Assembly: GCA_051660685.1 (NCBI GenBank)
Contig: JBOFQB010000066.1
Coordinates: 1 to 64,000 of the forward strand
Length of the DNA stretch: 64,000 bases
Reading direction: 5' to 3'
Source of the DNA: JAVBSX01 sp051660685
GTDB lineage: Bacteria > Planctomycetota > Planctomycetia > Pirellulales > Thermoguttaceae
Made by a program: the position numbers and the translations under genes. This document shows, one piece after another, positions 52,014-60,555 of the stretch; positions within the stretch are counted from its first letter, which is position 1, and every line of letters begins with the position of its first letter. A model generated the notes under the pieces. It was not told the origin of the DNA. It did no database searches and saw nothing but the letters and a program-made list of their open reading frames with translations.

Positions 52014-52967
52014 CTAGACCCTATACGCTGATTCCCGACGTTCTACCTTCTCTAAAAAAGCGTCCAGTTCGGCTTTGGTTGGTAAAGAAGGTTGTGCGCC
52101 CCAACGTGTCACACTTAATGCTGCAACTGCGGTTGCGATTTTTGCGGCGTCCTGAATGTTCTTTCCTTGCGCAAAACTCCATGCAAGGGACCCGCTAAAC
52201 GCATCTCCTGCTGCTGTTGTGTCAACAACATCAACGGAATAAGAGGGAATGAAAAGTTCGGACCCGGAATTTTCAAGGAGGAGTGAACCTTCTGAACCGA
52301 GTGTGATAATGACATATTGAACACCAAGGGCAAGGAGTTGTTGGGCCGCAATTCGGGCAGAATCACGGTCGGTCACTTTCACCCCGGTTAATCGTTCAGT
52401 TTCCGTTTCATTCGGTTTGATACAAGTGACATTGTGCAGCAATTCGGGAGAAAGGGGAATCGAGGGGGCAGGAGCGGGGTCAACAAAAAGTGGGATGCTA
52501 TATTTTCGGGCAATTTTGGCAAGATATTCTAACGTCGGGAGCGGGGTCTCCAATTGTGCAACCAAAACATCCGCCTTTTCAATCGCCGGAATCGCCCGGT
52601 CAATGTCGGTTGGAGACAGAAACTCATTTGCTCCAGATGCGACGGAAATCAGGTTTTCCCCTTTTGCGTCAACAAGGATCAAGGCAACTCCGGTTGCTCT
52701 TTCTGAATCACGGAAAATGTAGTCTGTGTTGATTCCTTCCTTGATGTAACTCGCAATCGCTTGTTCCCCAAAAATGTCCTGTCCGACTTTCGCAACAAAC
52801 GTGACATTCGCCCCAACTCGTGCAGCTGCAACCGCCTGATTGGCCCCTTTTCCTCCTTGTGCAAGGAGAAAATCCCCCCCAATCACGGTTTCCCCGGGGA
52901 TCGGAATCCGCTTGGTTTTGACGACCATATCAGTATTGGAACTGCCGATTACAACAACATTGGACAT
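52014..52967 (-). CDS. rbsK: Ribokinase
   Basis: A 317-residue PfkB-family kinase. N-terminal 'VVVIGSSNTDMVVKTKRIPIPGETVIGGDF' and 'QGGKGANQAVAAARVGA' form signature 1; 'VVDTTAAGDAFSGSLAWSFAQG' is signature 2 with the catalytic Asp. The overall match, including 'CIKPNETETERLTG', is best to ribokinase, which makes ribose 5-phosphate. No rbs transporter genes are nearby. The ATG is followed upstream by a family A repeat that also borders the HzsA-like gene. Confidence 0.93.
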   Translation of the reverse strand: MSNVVVIGSSNTDMVVKTKRIPIPGETVIGGDFLLAQGGKGANQAVAAARVGANVTFVAKVGQDIFGEQAIASYIKEGINTDYIFRDSERATGVALILVDAKGENLISVASGANEFLSPTDIDRAIPAIEKADVLVAQLETPLPTLEYLAKIARKYSIPLFVDPAPAPSIPLSPELLHNVTCIKPNETETERLTGVKVTDRDSARIAAQQLLALGVQYVIITLGSEGSLLLENSGSELFIPSYSVDVVDTTAAGDAFSGSLAWSFAQGKNIQDAAKIATAVAALSVTRWGAQPSLPTKAELDAFLEKVERRESAYRV

Positions 52968-52969
52968 GA

Positions 52970-53200
52970 TTGAGAAAGGGTAGGATGAGGGGATAGGGGG
53001 TCGGGAAAGGAGGGATTGAGAAGGGAGGGATTGAGAAGGGAAGAAGTTAGGAGGTAGGAGGTAGGAGGTAGGAGGTAGAATGAGGACACAAAAAGGAAGT
53101 CGTATTAAAAAAGGACCGATTGACTTGCGCGAGACCGTTATTTTTTTGATCCTTCTTCTTCACTCCTACCCTTCTACCTTCTACCTTCTACCTTCTACCC
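52970..53200. repeat. Family A variant palindrome, copy 9
   Basis: The left arm (52970-53085) contains GAGGGGATAGGGGG and then four GGTAGGA units; the right arm (53147-53200) has CTTCTACC four times. The core holds GATTGACTTGCGCGAGACCG, related to the element at 40933-41080. The right arm supplies the TAG stop codon (complement of 53181-53183) of the HzsA-like gene. Confidence 0.8.
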
Positions 53201-56200
53201 CACACTGATATTGGGAGGAATCGTCGAATCTGGCGTGAAACGGGCCGGGTCGGACAACTTTGGGCGCGGTTTGCAAACGGGGCGGGATGCTCAACCAGCT
53301 TGAACCCTGAAAAACAGGGTCGGCTTGAGAACGGATCGCCGTATCATCAATGTAAGGACACATTGCGTCAACCCAAAGAATCAGTTTATGCAGACTGATT
53401 GGGTCCATTTTGACCTCATTGTGTTCCCCGCTTCTTGCAATATGAATAAGCGGACTTTTGTAGGAGAGCGAACCGAGCGGGCGAGGTGTGCTGTAAGCGT
53501 CAGGATCACGTTGGTCGTAGGCCTCAACATGCAGGGTTCCGGCAATTCCAAAACCGGGAGGAAGTTCGGCGTTCGAACGATTCGTCCCCCCGCCCCATGC
53601 TCCTGTTGGAAAAACCCCGGGTGCTCCCCAATTCGGAGCACCAATAATCGTCACATACGGTTCTTCAAACATCAAAAAACCGGGTCGAGGAGTCAGGTCA
53701 AATGTTGCCCGACCTTCTCCATCCTGTTCATGACAGTTCCCGCAGTATTGGTGTAGAATTGGCTTTATATCCTTGACATAACTGATTGCGGTTCCGTTAC
53801 GACGAACATCCGCTCGCAGATGAGCGTAAGGATCAAGACGACCAAACGGAATTGCGAAATCATGGGTTGCCTTTTGTAGGGACTGTTCAACGGTCCAATC
53901 AGAAGGGACGGAATAATCGGGGTCAAACGACCAGGGAACCGGGCGAATTTTGCGAGGAGACTTGTTCAGAGCCGCATATTGCCCTTGATCAGAATTGAGC
54001 GGGGTTGATGTATGAAGTTCATGACAACCGAGACAACCGCGACTTTCGCCCGGCATGACCCCAGTAAAGCTGCGCATTGTCTGAAGCGCGAGATGATTTT
54101 CGTCCAACAGTTGGAAATGTAAGGCAATTCCGGCCGGAACTTCAAACCAGACACTTCCATCTTCCTCAATTGGGACTGTTCCGAGAATGCGTTTGACCCC
54201 TTCTGATTGGACCATTGAAACGACAGGACCGGTTGAGATGTAAGGACGATTGTCCCAAAGTGTGTACGTTTTCGGCTCAATATGCAAAATACGCAAGAAC
54301 TTTGCTTTACCTTGCAGTTCGGGGGGAGCACCATGATCGACATTTCCGCTGTAAATTGTGCCCGGTTTAGGATCGGATCGTTCCTTCCAATCGGGCCAAT
54401 CAACCCGATCAACCAAAACCGGGGGAACCGGACGTTTGCGAATCGGTATTGCGTGAAAAATGTTGTTGACCCCTTCATAAATCAGTTCCCGATTCCCCTC
54501 AACGTCCATAAGATAGAGCATGAACTTGCCGTTTTTACAAGCCGAAACGAGAAAATCCTTTTCGCTGAGAGGATAAGGCGAATAATAAGCGGTCAACGAT
54601 CCACTTGCGTGATAATTGGGGGATTCAACGGGGTCAACGGGCCCGTTCCCCGATTCCGGCCAAGTCACATCAGCCGTTACTTTCGTCAGACCGTCCGGGA
54701 AATTCCGACCTTCTTCGGGATTGATGATCCCAATTGAACCGGCAAACCAGTCATGATGAGCACTTCCTGTAAACATGACCCGATTACTCCCGGGAATTGC
54801 TCTTGCATCTTTCAGCAAATCAGGCCAAACCGTTTGATTGCCCCAAAACGTGTTATGCTGAGTTCCGTCGGGGTTTGTCGTCCAAAGACTTTGACATCTC
54901 CAAAGCGGTTTGTCTGTGTACTCCCAACGTGTATAGATCAATCGTCCGTCATTCAAAGCAGACGGGAGATAGTCCGGCTCATTGTTTTGTGAAATCAAAT
55001 AGACCTGATCTCCTTGCAGTGTACAACGGGCAAGGACAAAAGCGTTTGTAGGGGGCATACAACGGACGTAAGTATAACCGCGAGAGGTCGAAAAGACGAA
55101 GTTTTTCTGATCGGGAAGATAAATCGGGTCAAAATCGTCAAACATCCCGGCTGTAATCTGACGAAAACCGGTTCCGTCCAGCTGAACCTCGTAAATGTGG
55201 AACGCCTTTTCATTATGAGGTTTGAAACTGACGAGCGCTTTTGTTCCGTCAAACGAAACATCAGGTCGCCAAAACGAACCATGTAAGGGTTCTTGAGGTA
55301 AGACCCGGCGAACGGTCCCGTTTGGACTCAGACCGTCCAGAACAAGGAGTTGACCGCCCGGAACCGCCATATAACCGAGTCGATGTCGCGTTTCATGTCT
55401 CCATTCCGAACCGTCAGGATACGGCATGTCAACGAAAAGGATTTGCGAGAAGTCCAAAACCGGATTGCGCAGAAAAATTTCTCGTTTGATTTGACGAACC
55501 TGAATGTACAATTCGTTGAACGATTCTTGATCTAAATCGTTCGCTAAGATTTTTTCCAAATGGTCCAACTGCGCAATCGCCGACTGCATGAACGCTCGCT
55601 CAACCCGATCATCCAGCAAAAACCGATTTGCTAATTCTTTCGACCAACCGATTTCCTGCCTAATCCGTTTCCAATCCGGCTGAAAATCACATTGAAACAA
55701 CCAATCGTTTTTAAGCAGTTCGTCCGCTTCTTTTGGATTGTATGTTTTTGGATTGGGCGTTTGCGGAATTCGATAAGGGGCGACTGCTTCACGAACCTGG
55801 GGACGTTCCTGAACGGTTTTTTGGGCGGTTCTGAGAATCTCAAGAAGCGTGTTGACCGTTTCAGCATCCGTTCCAAAAGTCAAATCTTCAAAACGGCGTT
55901 GCAGTTGATCGACGAGGAACCATTTTTCCCGTTCTTCTGGACCAATCTCCGACCATTGTTCAGGGGTAAGCGGTTTATATTCCGACATCAAATGAACCAA
56001 TCGGGATGATTTGTCCTGCAAACTCTTAAAACCTGTCCTTGAAATCAGTTCGCAAGGAACCAAACCGGTCAAATCGACAAATTCCTCAAACTCGTTGGGA
56101 AAATCGACTTTCAAACGGCGAGTCAAACCCAATTTCAAACCGGGTGTAACCCGGGCACGATTTTCCAACATTGCATTTCTCGTTGCAATCAGCGTCTCAA

Positions 56201-56891
56201 CAAAGGTCGGTTCCCGACGATAATACCTGTTCAACAACGCGTTCATCTCGCTGTTCTGCCGATCCAGAATCACAAGTCCGTTTTGATACTGTTGTTTGAC
56301 TTGATCGGGCGTAAGAGCGACCGAGGAGATTGCAACATCAAAGAGGTCGCCGAAAAAGAACTCATTAACTCCGTTGCAACAACCGATGTAACCGGGTATC
56401 TCTTTTTGAACCTTGATTGGACCGGTTCGAGGTAAACGATGAATCTCTGTTCCGTCGAGATACACCTTCATCATCTCCCCGTCAAAGGTCCCGACTGCAA
56501 AATGCCAATCTCCGTCAAAAAGAGCATCTCGGCGAATAGGAGCATCACATTCAAAATAACCGTCAATGTTGAGACCAAGTGACAGAATCGTCGCCGAATC
56601 CTGCAAAGAAAACAGAATCCGTTCCTCCCCGCTTTCCTGTCGGAAAATTTCATTAAAAGCCTCATATTTTTCCGGACGAATCCAAGCCGAAACCGTTATC
56701 TGCTCCAGTTTGCCTGAATCCGGCAAAACCTCCATGTTCACTTTGAAGGGTTCGGCAACCGGAAAAGTCAGTCCCCCAAAATCACCTTCTGAACACCAAT
56801 GCTGTTCTGACCCGCAAAACCCAAAAGGGCCAAGCAAAACGATCATCAACAACGTCAAAGACGCATTTCGTGTTTTTCCTAAAGTCCACAT
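53181..56891 (-). CDS. Exported LamG / beta-propeller / HzsA-like protein with two CxxCH motifs
   Basis: From the ATG at 56891 the product is 1236 residues with a signal peptide ('ASLTLLMIVLLGPFGFCGSE'). Residues about 30-230 form a LamG/concanavalin domain ('ITVSAWIRPEKYEAF', 'DGDWHFAVGTFDGEMMKVYLDGTEIHRL'). A helical linker follows, then a six/seven-bladed propeller of the TolB/PD40 kind ('FVDMPYPDGSEWRHETRHRLGYMAVPGGQLLVLDG', 'GSFWRPDVSFDGTKALVSF', 'DFDPIYLPDQKNFVFSTSR'). The C-terminal third is HzsA-like, with haem-binding motifs CLGCH (Cys953) and CGNCH (Cys1050). Planctomycete relatives of hydrazine synthase alpha are common outside anammox bacteria, so hydrazine chemistry is not implied. 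An electron-transfer or carbohydrate-related role is possible. Confidence 0.85.
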   Translation of the reverse strand: MWTLGKTRNASLTLLMIVLLGPFGFCGSEQHWCSEGDFGGLTFPVAEPFKVNMEVLPDSGKLEQITVSAWIRPEKYEAFNEIFRQESGEERILFSLQDSATILSLGLNIDGYFECDAPIRRDALFDGDWHFAVGTFDGEMMKVYLDGTEIHRLPRTGPIKVQKEIPGYIGCCNGVNEFFFGDLFDVAISSVALTPDQVKQQYQNGLVILDRQNSEMNALLNRYYRREPTFVETLIATRNAMLENRARVTPGLKLGLTRRLKVDFPNEFEEFVDLTGLVPCELISRTGFKSLQDKSSRLVHLMSEYKPLTPEQWSEIGPEEREKWFLVDQLQRRFEDLTFGTDAETVNTLLEILRTAQKTVQERPQVREAVAPYRIPQTPNPKTYNPKEADELLKNDWLFQCDFQPDWKRIRQEIGWSKELANRFLLDDRVERAFMQSAIAQLDHLEKILANDLDQESFNELYIQVRQIKREIFLRNPVLDFSQILFVDMPYPDGSEWRHETRHRLGYMAVPGGQLLVLDGLSPNGTVRRVLPQEPLHGSFWRPDVSFDGTKALVSFKPHNEKAFHIYEVQLDGTGFRQITAGMFDDFDPIYLPDQKNFVFSTSRGYTYVRCMPPTNAFVLARCTLQGDQVYLISQNNEPDYLPSALNDGRLIYTRWEYTDKPLWRCQSLWTTNPDGTQHNTFWGNQTVWPDLLKDARAIPGSNRVMFTGSAHHDWFAGSIGIINPEEGRNFPDGLTKVTADVTWPESGNGPVDPVESPNYHASGSLTAYYSPYPLSEKDFLVSACKNGKFMLYLMDVEGNRELIYEGVNNIFHAIPIRKRPVPPVLVDRVDWPDWKERSDPKPGTIYSGNVDHGAPPELQGKAKFLRILHIEPKTYTLWDNRPYISTGPVVSMVQSEGVKRILGTVPIEEDGSVWFEVPAGIALHFQLLDENHLALQTMRSFTGVMPGESRGCLGCHELHTSTPLNSDQGQYAALNKSPRKIRPVPWSFDPDYSVPSDWTVEQSLQKATHDFAIPFGRLDPYAHLRADVRRNGTAISYVKDIKPILHQYCGNCHEQDGEGRATFDLTPRPGFLMFEEPYVTIIGAPNWGAPGVFPTGAWGGGTNRSNAELPPGFGIAGTLHVEAYDQRDPDAYSTPRPLGSLSYKSPLIHIARSGEHNEVKMDPISLHKLILWVDAMCPYIDDTAIRSQADPVFQGSSWLSIPPRLQTAPKVVRPGPFHARFDDSSQYQCGVEGRR

Positions 56892-56997
56892 TGTGTTTAT
56901 GTTCTTGAAGAACAGGTAAAGGGGGTCATTACGACAAAACACTTCCGTCCCTTTGACAAGACGAAAGTGTTTCATTCCTTCATCCAAAGCAGGACGC

Positions 56998-58119
56998 CTA
57001 TTTCTGTGTTTGCCCCAACAATTCATCGACAACAGTGAAGAATTTGGGATCATCCCATTTGTAGGTCAAGACAACATTCGTATCTTCTTGTGTCACAACG
57101 ATTTTGTTCAAAAGCGGGGCGAACTTAACAACCGGTTCTGGAATTCCCATTCCGTCCCCTGATCCCGGTTTCAGCATTTTCATCAGAGAAAAAATTCCTT
57201 TCCAAGCATTACCTCGCTTTTTCCGCTCTTCCTCATCTGGAATCGACATATTGATCTTGCCGACCGTCACATTTTCAACGTCTTCCAATGTGATGACACA
57301 CTGATCCATAACACCCAGTGTTCCGGCAAGATTGTCCACAATTTTGACTTTTTCCGTATCTTTGAGAACTTTGTCGATCACATTACTCTTCGTCTTTGCA
57401 AAGAAACTGGGAAGAATCACAAATTGCCCAAAAGGACCGACAGAGGACAAATAGGTTTCCTCAAATTGTCCTTCCGTTGCTTCCTCAAGTTGACGTTCCA
57501 TTCGATCCCGTTTGTCGCTCGCAACGATTACCAAAGCATTTCCACTTGACAGTTTGGAGTATCCAATAAAGAACGGATTCTGACGAATTGTGAACTCATA
57601 AAGGGCTCTATCCCCTTCCTTTTCGAGCAATTTATATTTAGAGGAATCCATTTTCGTCAACGCTTTTTCAACATCTTCAGCTGTCTGTTTCGTTACAACC
57701 GTAATCGTTCCTTCGATTTTCGGTGTTTCTTCCGGTTTCTTTTCAATCGGAATTAACCAGACATTCATCTGAAAAGCAAGGATGTTATCAAAAAACTTGT
57801 CAACCGCTTCCTGTCCCGTCAACGGTTGATCCATACCGTCATTCAAAAGGGCAATCAATTCTCTTGGAAATTGTGTTCCTCCTGCACTCGAAAGATTATC
57901 ACTGAAATTTTGGGCAAAGGACTCCATGATCCCATTGTAATTCGGCTGTTCCTTCATTTTTTTCATCAACTCGGACTCCATGCCGCGCTGAACATTCAAA
58001 AACGCAATCACATCAGGAGGAGGAATAACCGGTTTGGGAGGAACGGCATTCTGACAACCGAGTGTACACAAGAACACGAGTCCAAGACTCAACATCGAAA
58101 AAAGAGGGAATGTTCGCAT
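56998..58119 (-). CDS. Hypothetical lipoprotein
   Basis: From the ATG at 58119 (AAAGG close upstream) the product is 373 residues with a lipoprotein signal, 'LFSMLSLGLVFLCTLGC', giving Cys22. The mature part begins QNAVPPKPVIPPPDVIAFLNVQRG and continues as a mixed alpha/beta protein without recognised motifs ('GTITVVTKQTAEDVEKAL', 'GNALVIVASDKRDRMERQLE'). It is likely anchored on the periplasmic side of a membrane. It lies 106 bases upstream of the HzsA-like gene on the same strand and may share its transcript. Confidence 0.75.
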   Translation of the reverse strand: MRTFPLFSMLSLGLVFLCTLGCQNAVPPKPVIPPPDVIAFLNVQRGMESELMKKMKEQPNYNGIMESFAQNFSDNLSSAGGTQFPRELIALLNDGMDQPLTGQEAVDKFFDNILAFQMNVWLIPIEKKPEETPKIEGTITVVTKQTAEDVEKALTKMDSSKYKLLEKEGDRALYEFTIRQNPFFIGYSKLSSGNALVIVASDKRDRMERQLEEATEGQFEETYLSSVGPFGQFVILPSFFAKTKSNVIDKVLKDTEKVKIVDNLAGTLGVMDQCVITLEDVENVTVGKINMSIPDEEERKKRGNAWKGIFSLMKMLKPGSGDGMGIPEPVVKFAPLLNKIVVTQEDTNVVLTYKWDDPKFFTVVDELLGQTQK

Positions 58120-58441
58120 GAAACCTTTGATCCTTTGGAAAAATGGAGAAAACAATAAAAAAGTTAGAAGTGATAACGAGCCTCATTCTAAGAAGTTAAA
58201 AGAGAGGAATCAAGAAGGGGACCGAAAATACTCCATGATAAAACAATCGTTTTTATGGTGACTGTTTTTTTGCGGGAAACCTGTTATAATCAGCCCCGTT
58301 GCAAGGGTCCCCGTTCCTTTCAGCTCCCTATGATTCTGGTGCTGATTGGAAAAATCACGACGTTGCAACACCGGGAGTGTGCAGAAGAGCCAAATAATAG
58401 GCCCGATTGGCGTCGGTTTATCTCTAACCTGATAAAATAAC
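58120..58441. other. Divergent intergenic region with a -10-like box for glgB
   Basis: A 322-base gap between the lipoprotein gene (minus) and glgB (plus). TATAAT at 58285-58290 could be a -10 box for glgB with a leader of about 150 bases, but no good -35 precedes it. No RNA gene or ORF was recognised. Confidence 0.4.
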
Positions 58442-60475
58442 ATGGAAGATACAACAGCACGCAAGAAGATGGTTTCCAGTCAACAAAAGACACTATCAAC
58501 CGCGACATCGGTGTCGAACGAAGCGGCTTTGTCTGAAACGGTTGCTCTTCCGGTTCGGAAAAAAACCGAACATAAGCAGATGTACCCCTTTTGGTTGACT
58601 GATTATGACATTCACCTCCTCAACGAGGGGACTCATTGGCGCAGTTATGAAAAACTCGGTGCTCATCTGCGAAAAATCAGCGGGGTTGAAGGGGTCAACT
58701 TCACTCTTTGGGCTCCCAATGCAACAGCAGTCAGTGTAATCGGCGATTTTAATGACTGGGACCCTGAAAAAACGCCGATGTTCAAGCATATTCCTGCCGG
58801 TTTTTGGGAAGTCTTCGTCCCCGACCTCAAGGAAGGTACTCTGTACAAATATCATGTCGTTAACGGTGATCATGTCTGCGACAAGTCCGATCCGGTCGGG
58901 TTTTATGCCGAACGACCCCCTTGTACGGCATCTGTCGTCTGGAATCTGAACAACAAGTTCAAATGGAACGATCAGAAATGGATCGAGAAACGGCAATACT
59001 TCGACTGGTTGCACGCCCCGGTTTCCATTTACGAAGTCCATTTAGGAAGTTGGCGACGACCGGGCGATCAACCCCAGAATTGGCTTTCTTATCGTGATTT
59101 GGCCGATCAACTCGTCAAATACGTCAAAGAAATGGGGTACACCCATATCGAATTGCTCCCAATTGCCGAACACCCTCTTTCGGCAAGTTGGGGATACCAA
59201 ATCATAGGGTATTATTCCGTCACCTCGCGTTTTGGAACCCCTGAAGATTTCATGTATTTCGTCGACCTCTGTCACCAAAATGACATTGGTGTCATTATGG
59301 ATTGGGTTCCCGCTCACTTCCCCAAAGATGGACATGGTTTACGTCGTTTTGACGGAACGGCTCTTTACGAACATGCTGATCCTCGACAGGGTGAACATCA
59401 GGATTGGGGGACGAACATTTTCAATTATGGACGACATGAGGTCCGCAACTTCCTGATTGCAAATGCTATTTTTTGGCTCGACAAATACCATCTCGACGGT
59501 TTGCGGGTCGATGCTGTTGCATCCATGCTCTATCTTGACTATTCCCGAAAAGAGGGAGAATGGATTCCGAACGAATTCGGCGGTCGGGAAAACCTTAAAG
59601 CAATTGATTTCATCAAATTGATGAATGAGCAGGTTCATCTGCAATTCCCGAATGTCCTGACAATTGCCGAAGAATCGACTGCTTGGCCCGGTGTTTCTCG
59701 CCCGACGTATTGTGGGGGACTCGGCTTCTCCATGAAATGGAATATGGGTTGGATGAATGATTCTCTACGCTATATGCGGCATGACCCGATTCATCGTAAG
59801 TATCACCATGATGAATTGACGTTTAGCCTGATTTATGCTTTTCACGAAAATTTTATTCTGCCGATCTCCCATGATGAGGTTGTTCACGGAAAACGTTCCA
59901 TCATCGATCAGGTTCCAGGTGATCTTTGGCAGAAATTTGCAAATGCCCGACTGTTTTACAGCTTTTTATGGACACATCCGGGCAAAAAACTGCTTTTTAT
60001 GGGGTGTGAATTCGGACAATGGTATGAATGGAACTTCGATGAGAGTTTACAATGGCATTTGCTGGAATGGGAGACACATCAGGGTCTTCAACGCTGTATT
60101 GCCGATTTGAACCGACTTTATCGTTGTGAACCGGCTTTGCATGAACTCGATTTTGATTGGAAAGGTTTTGAATGGATTGACTGTCATAATTGGGAAAACA
60201 GCACGTTTTCTTATATTCGACGGTCACAAAACCCGCAAGATTATCTGATTGTTCTTTGTAATTTCACGCCGGTTCCAAGACGGTTAAGGATCGGTGCTCC
60301 TGAATCCTGTTGGTATGAAGAAATCTTTTGCAGCGACTCCGAACTCTATGGAGGGAGCAACATGGGGAATGGACCGGGAGTAATGGGAGAACCGATTCCG
60401 GCGTACAACCAACCTTCTTCGGTTGACGTTTTTCTTCCCCCGCTCGCCGTTTCGGTCTTAAAACCGAGGAGATAG
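58442..60475 (+). CDS. glgB: 1,4-alpha-glucan branching enzyme
   Basis: A 677-residue GH13 enzyme that introduces alpha-1,6 branches into glycogen. After an unstructured 45-residue N-terminus comes a CBM48 domain ('VNFTLWAPNATAVSVIGDFNDWD'), then the catalytic barrel: 'ELLPIAEHPLSASWGYQIIGYYSVTSRFG', nucleophile Asp in 'LDGLRVDAVASMLYLDYSR', acid/base Glu in 'LTIAEESTAWPGV', and transition-state Asp in 'ILPISHDEVVHGKRS'. The C-terminal beta domain ends 'VFLPPLAVSVLKPRR'. No other glycogen genes are adjacent. The stop TAG lies at the start of a family A arm. There is no Shine-Dalgarno site at the ATG. Confidence 0.97.
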   Translation: MEDTTARKKMVSSQQKTLSTATSVSNEAALSETVALPVRKKTEHKQMYPFWLTDYDIHLLNEGTHWRSYEKLGAHLRKISGVEGVNFTLWAPNATAVSVIGDFNDWDPEKTPMFKHIPAGFWEVFVPDLKEGTLYKYHVVNGDHVCDKSDPVGFYAERPPCTASVVWNLNNKFKWNDQKWIEKRQYFDWLHAPVSIYEVHLGSWRRPGDQPQNWLSYRDLADQLVKYVKEMGYTHIELLPIAEHPLSASWGYQIIGYYSVTSRFGTPEDFMYFVDLCHQNDIGVIMDWVPAHFPKDGHGLRRFDGTALYEHADPRQGEHQDWGTNIFNYGRHEVRNFLIANAIFWLDKYHLDGLRVDAVASMLYLDYSRKEGEWIPNEFGGRENLKAIDFIKLMNEQVHLQFPNVLTIAEESTAWPGVSRPTYCGGLGFSMKWNMGWMNDSLRYMRHDPIHRKYHHDELTFSLIYAFHENFILPISHDEVVHGKRSIIDQVPGDLWQKFANARLFYSFLWTHPGKKLLFMGCEFGQWYEWNFDESLQWHLLEWETHQGLQRCIADLNRLYRCEPALHELDFDWKGFEWIDCHNWENSTFSYIRRSQNPQDYLIVLCNFTPVPRRLRIGAPESCWYEEIFCSDSELYGGSNMGNGPGVMGEPIPAYNQPSSVDVFLPPLAVSVLKPRR

Positions 60476-60515
60476 GGAATGGGGGATAGGGGTTAGGGAA
60501 TAGGGAAGGAGGGAC
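60473..60515. repeat. Family A repeat, left arm (copy 10)
   Basis: TAGGGAATGGGGGATAGGGG followed by TTAGGGAATAGGG and GAAGGAGGGA. The first TAG is the glgB stop codon. Only 80 bases separate it from the convergent vWA/Sel1 gene, and no full C-rich arm is present. Confidence 0.75.
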
Positions 60516-60555
60516 GTAGTTCTCCCTCTTGTTGCGGTTCTTTTTCCTGTTTTGG

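Noticed and set aside
53181..56891. Hydrazine synthase and an anammox lifestyle
   Set aside because: Only the alpha-type domain is present; no beta/gamma subunits or other anammox genes are seen, and such HzsA-like proteins occur in non-anammox planctomycetes.
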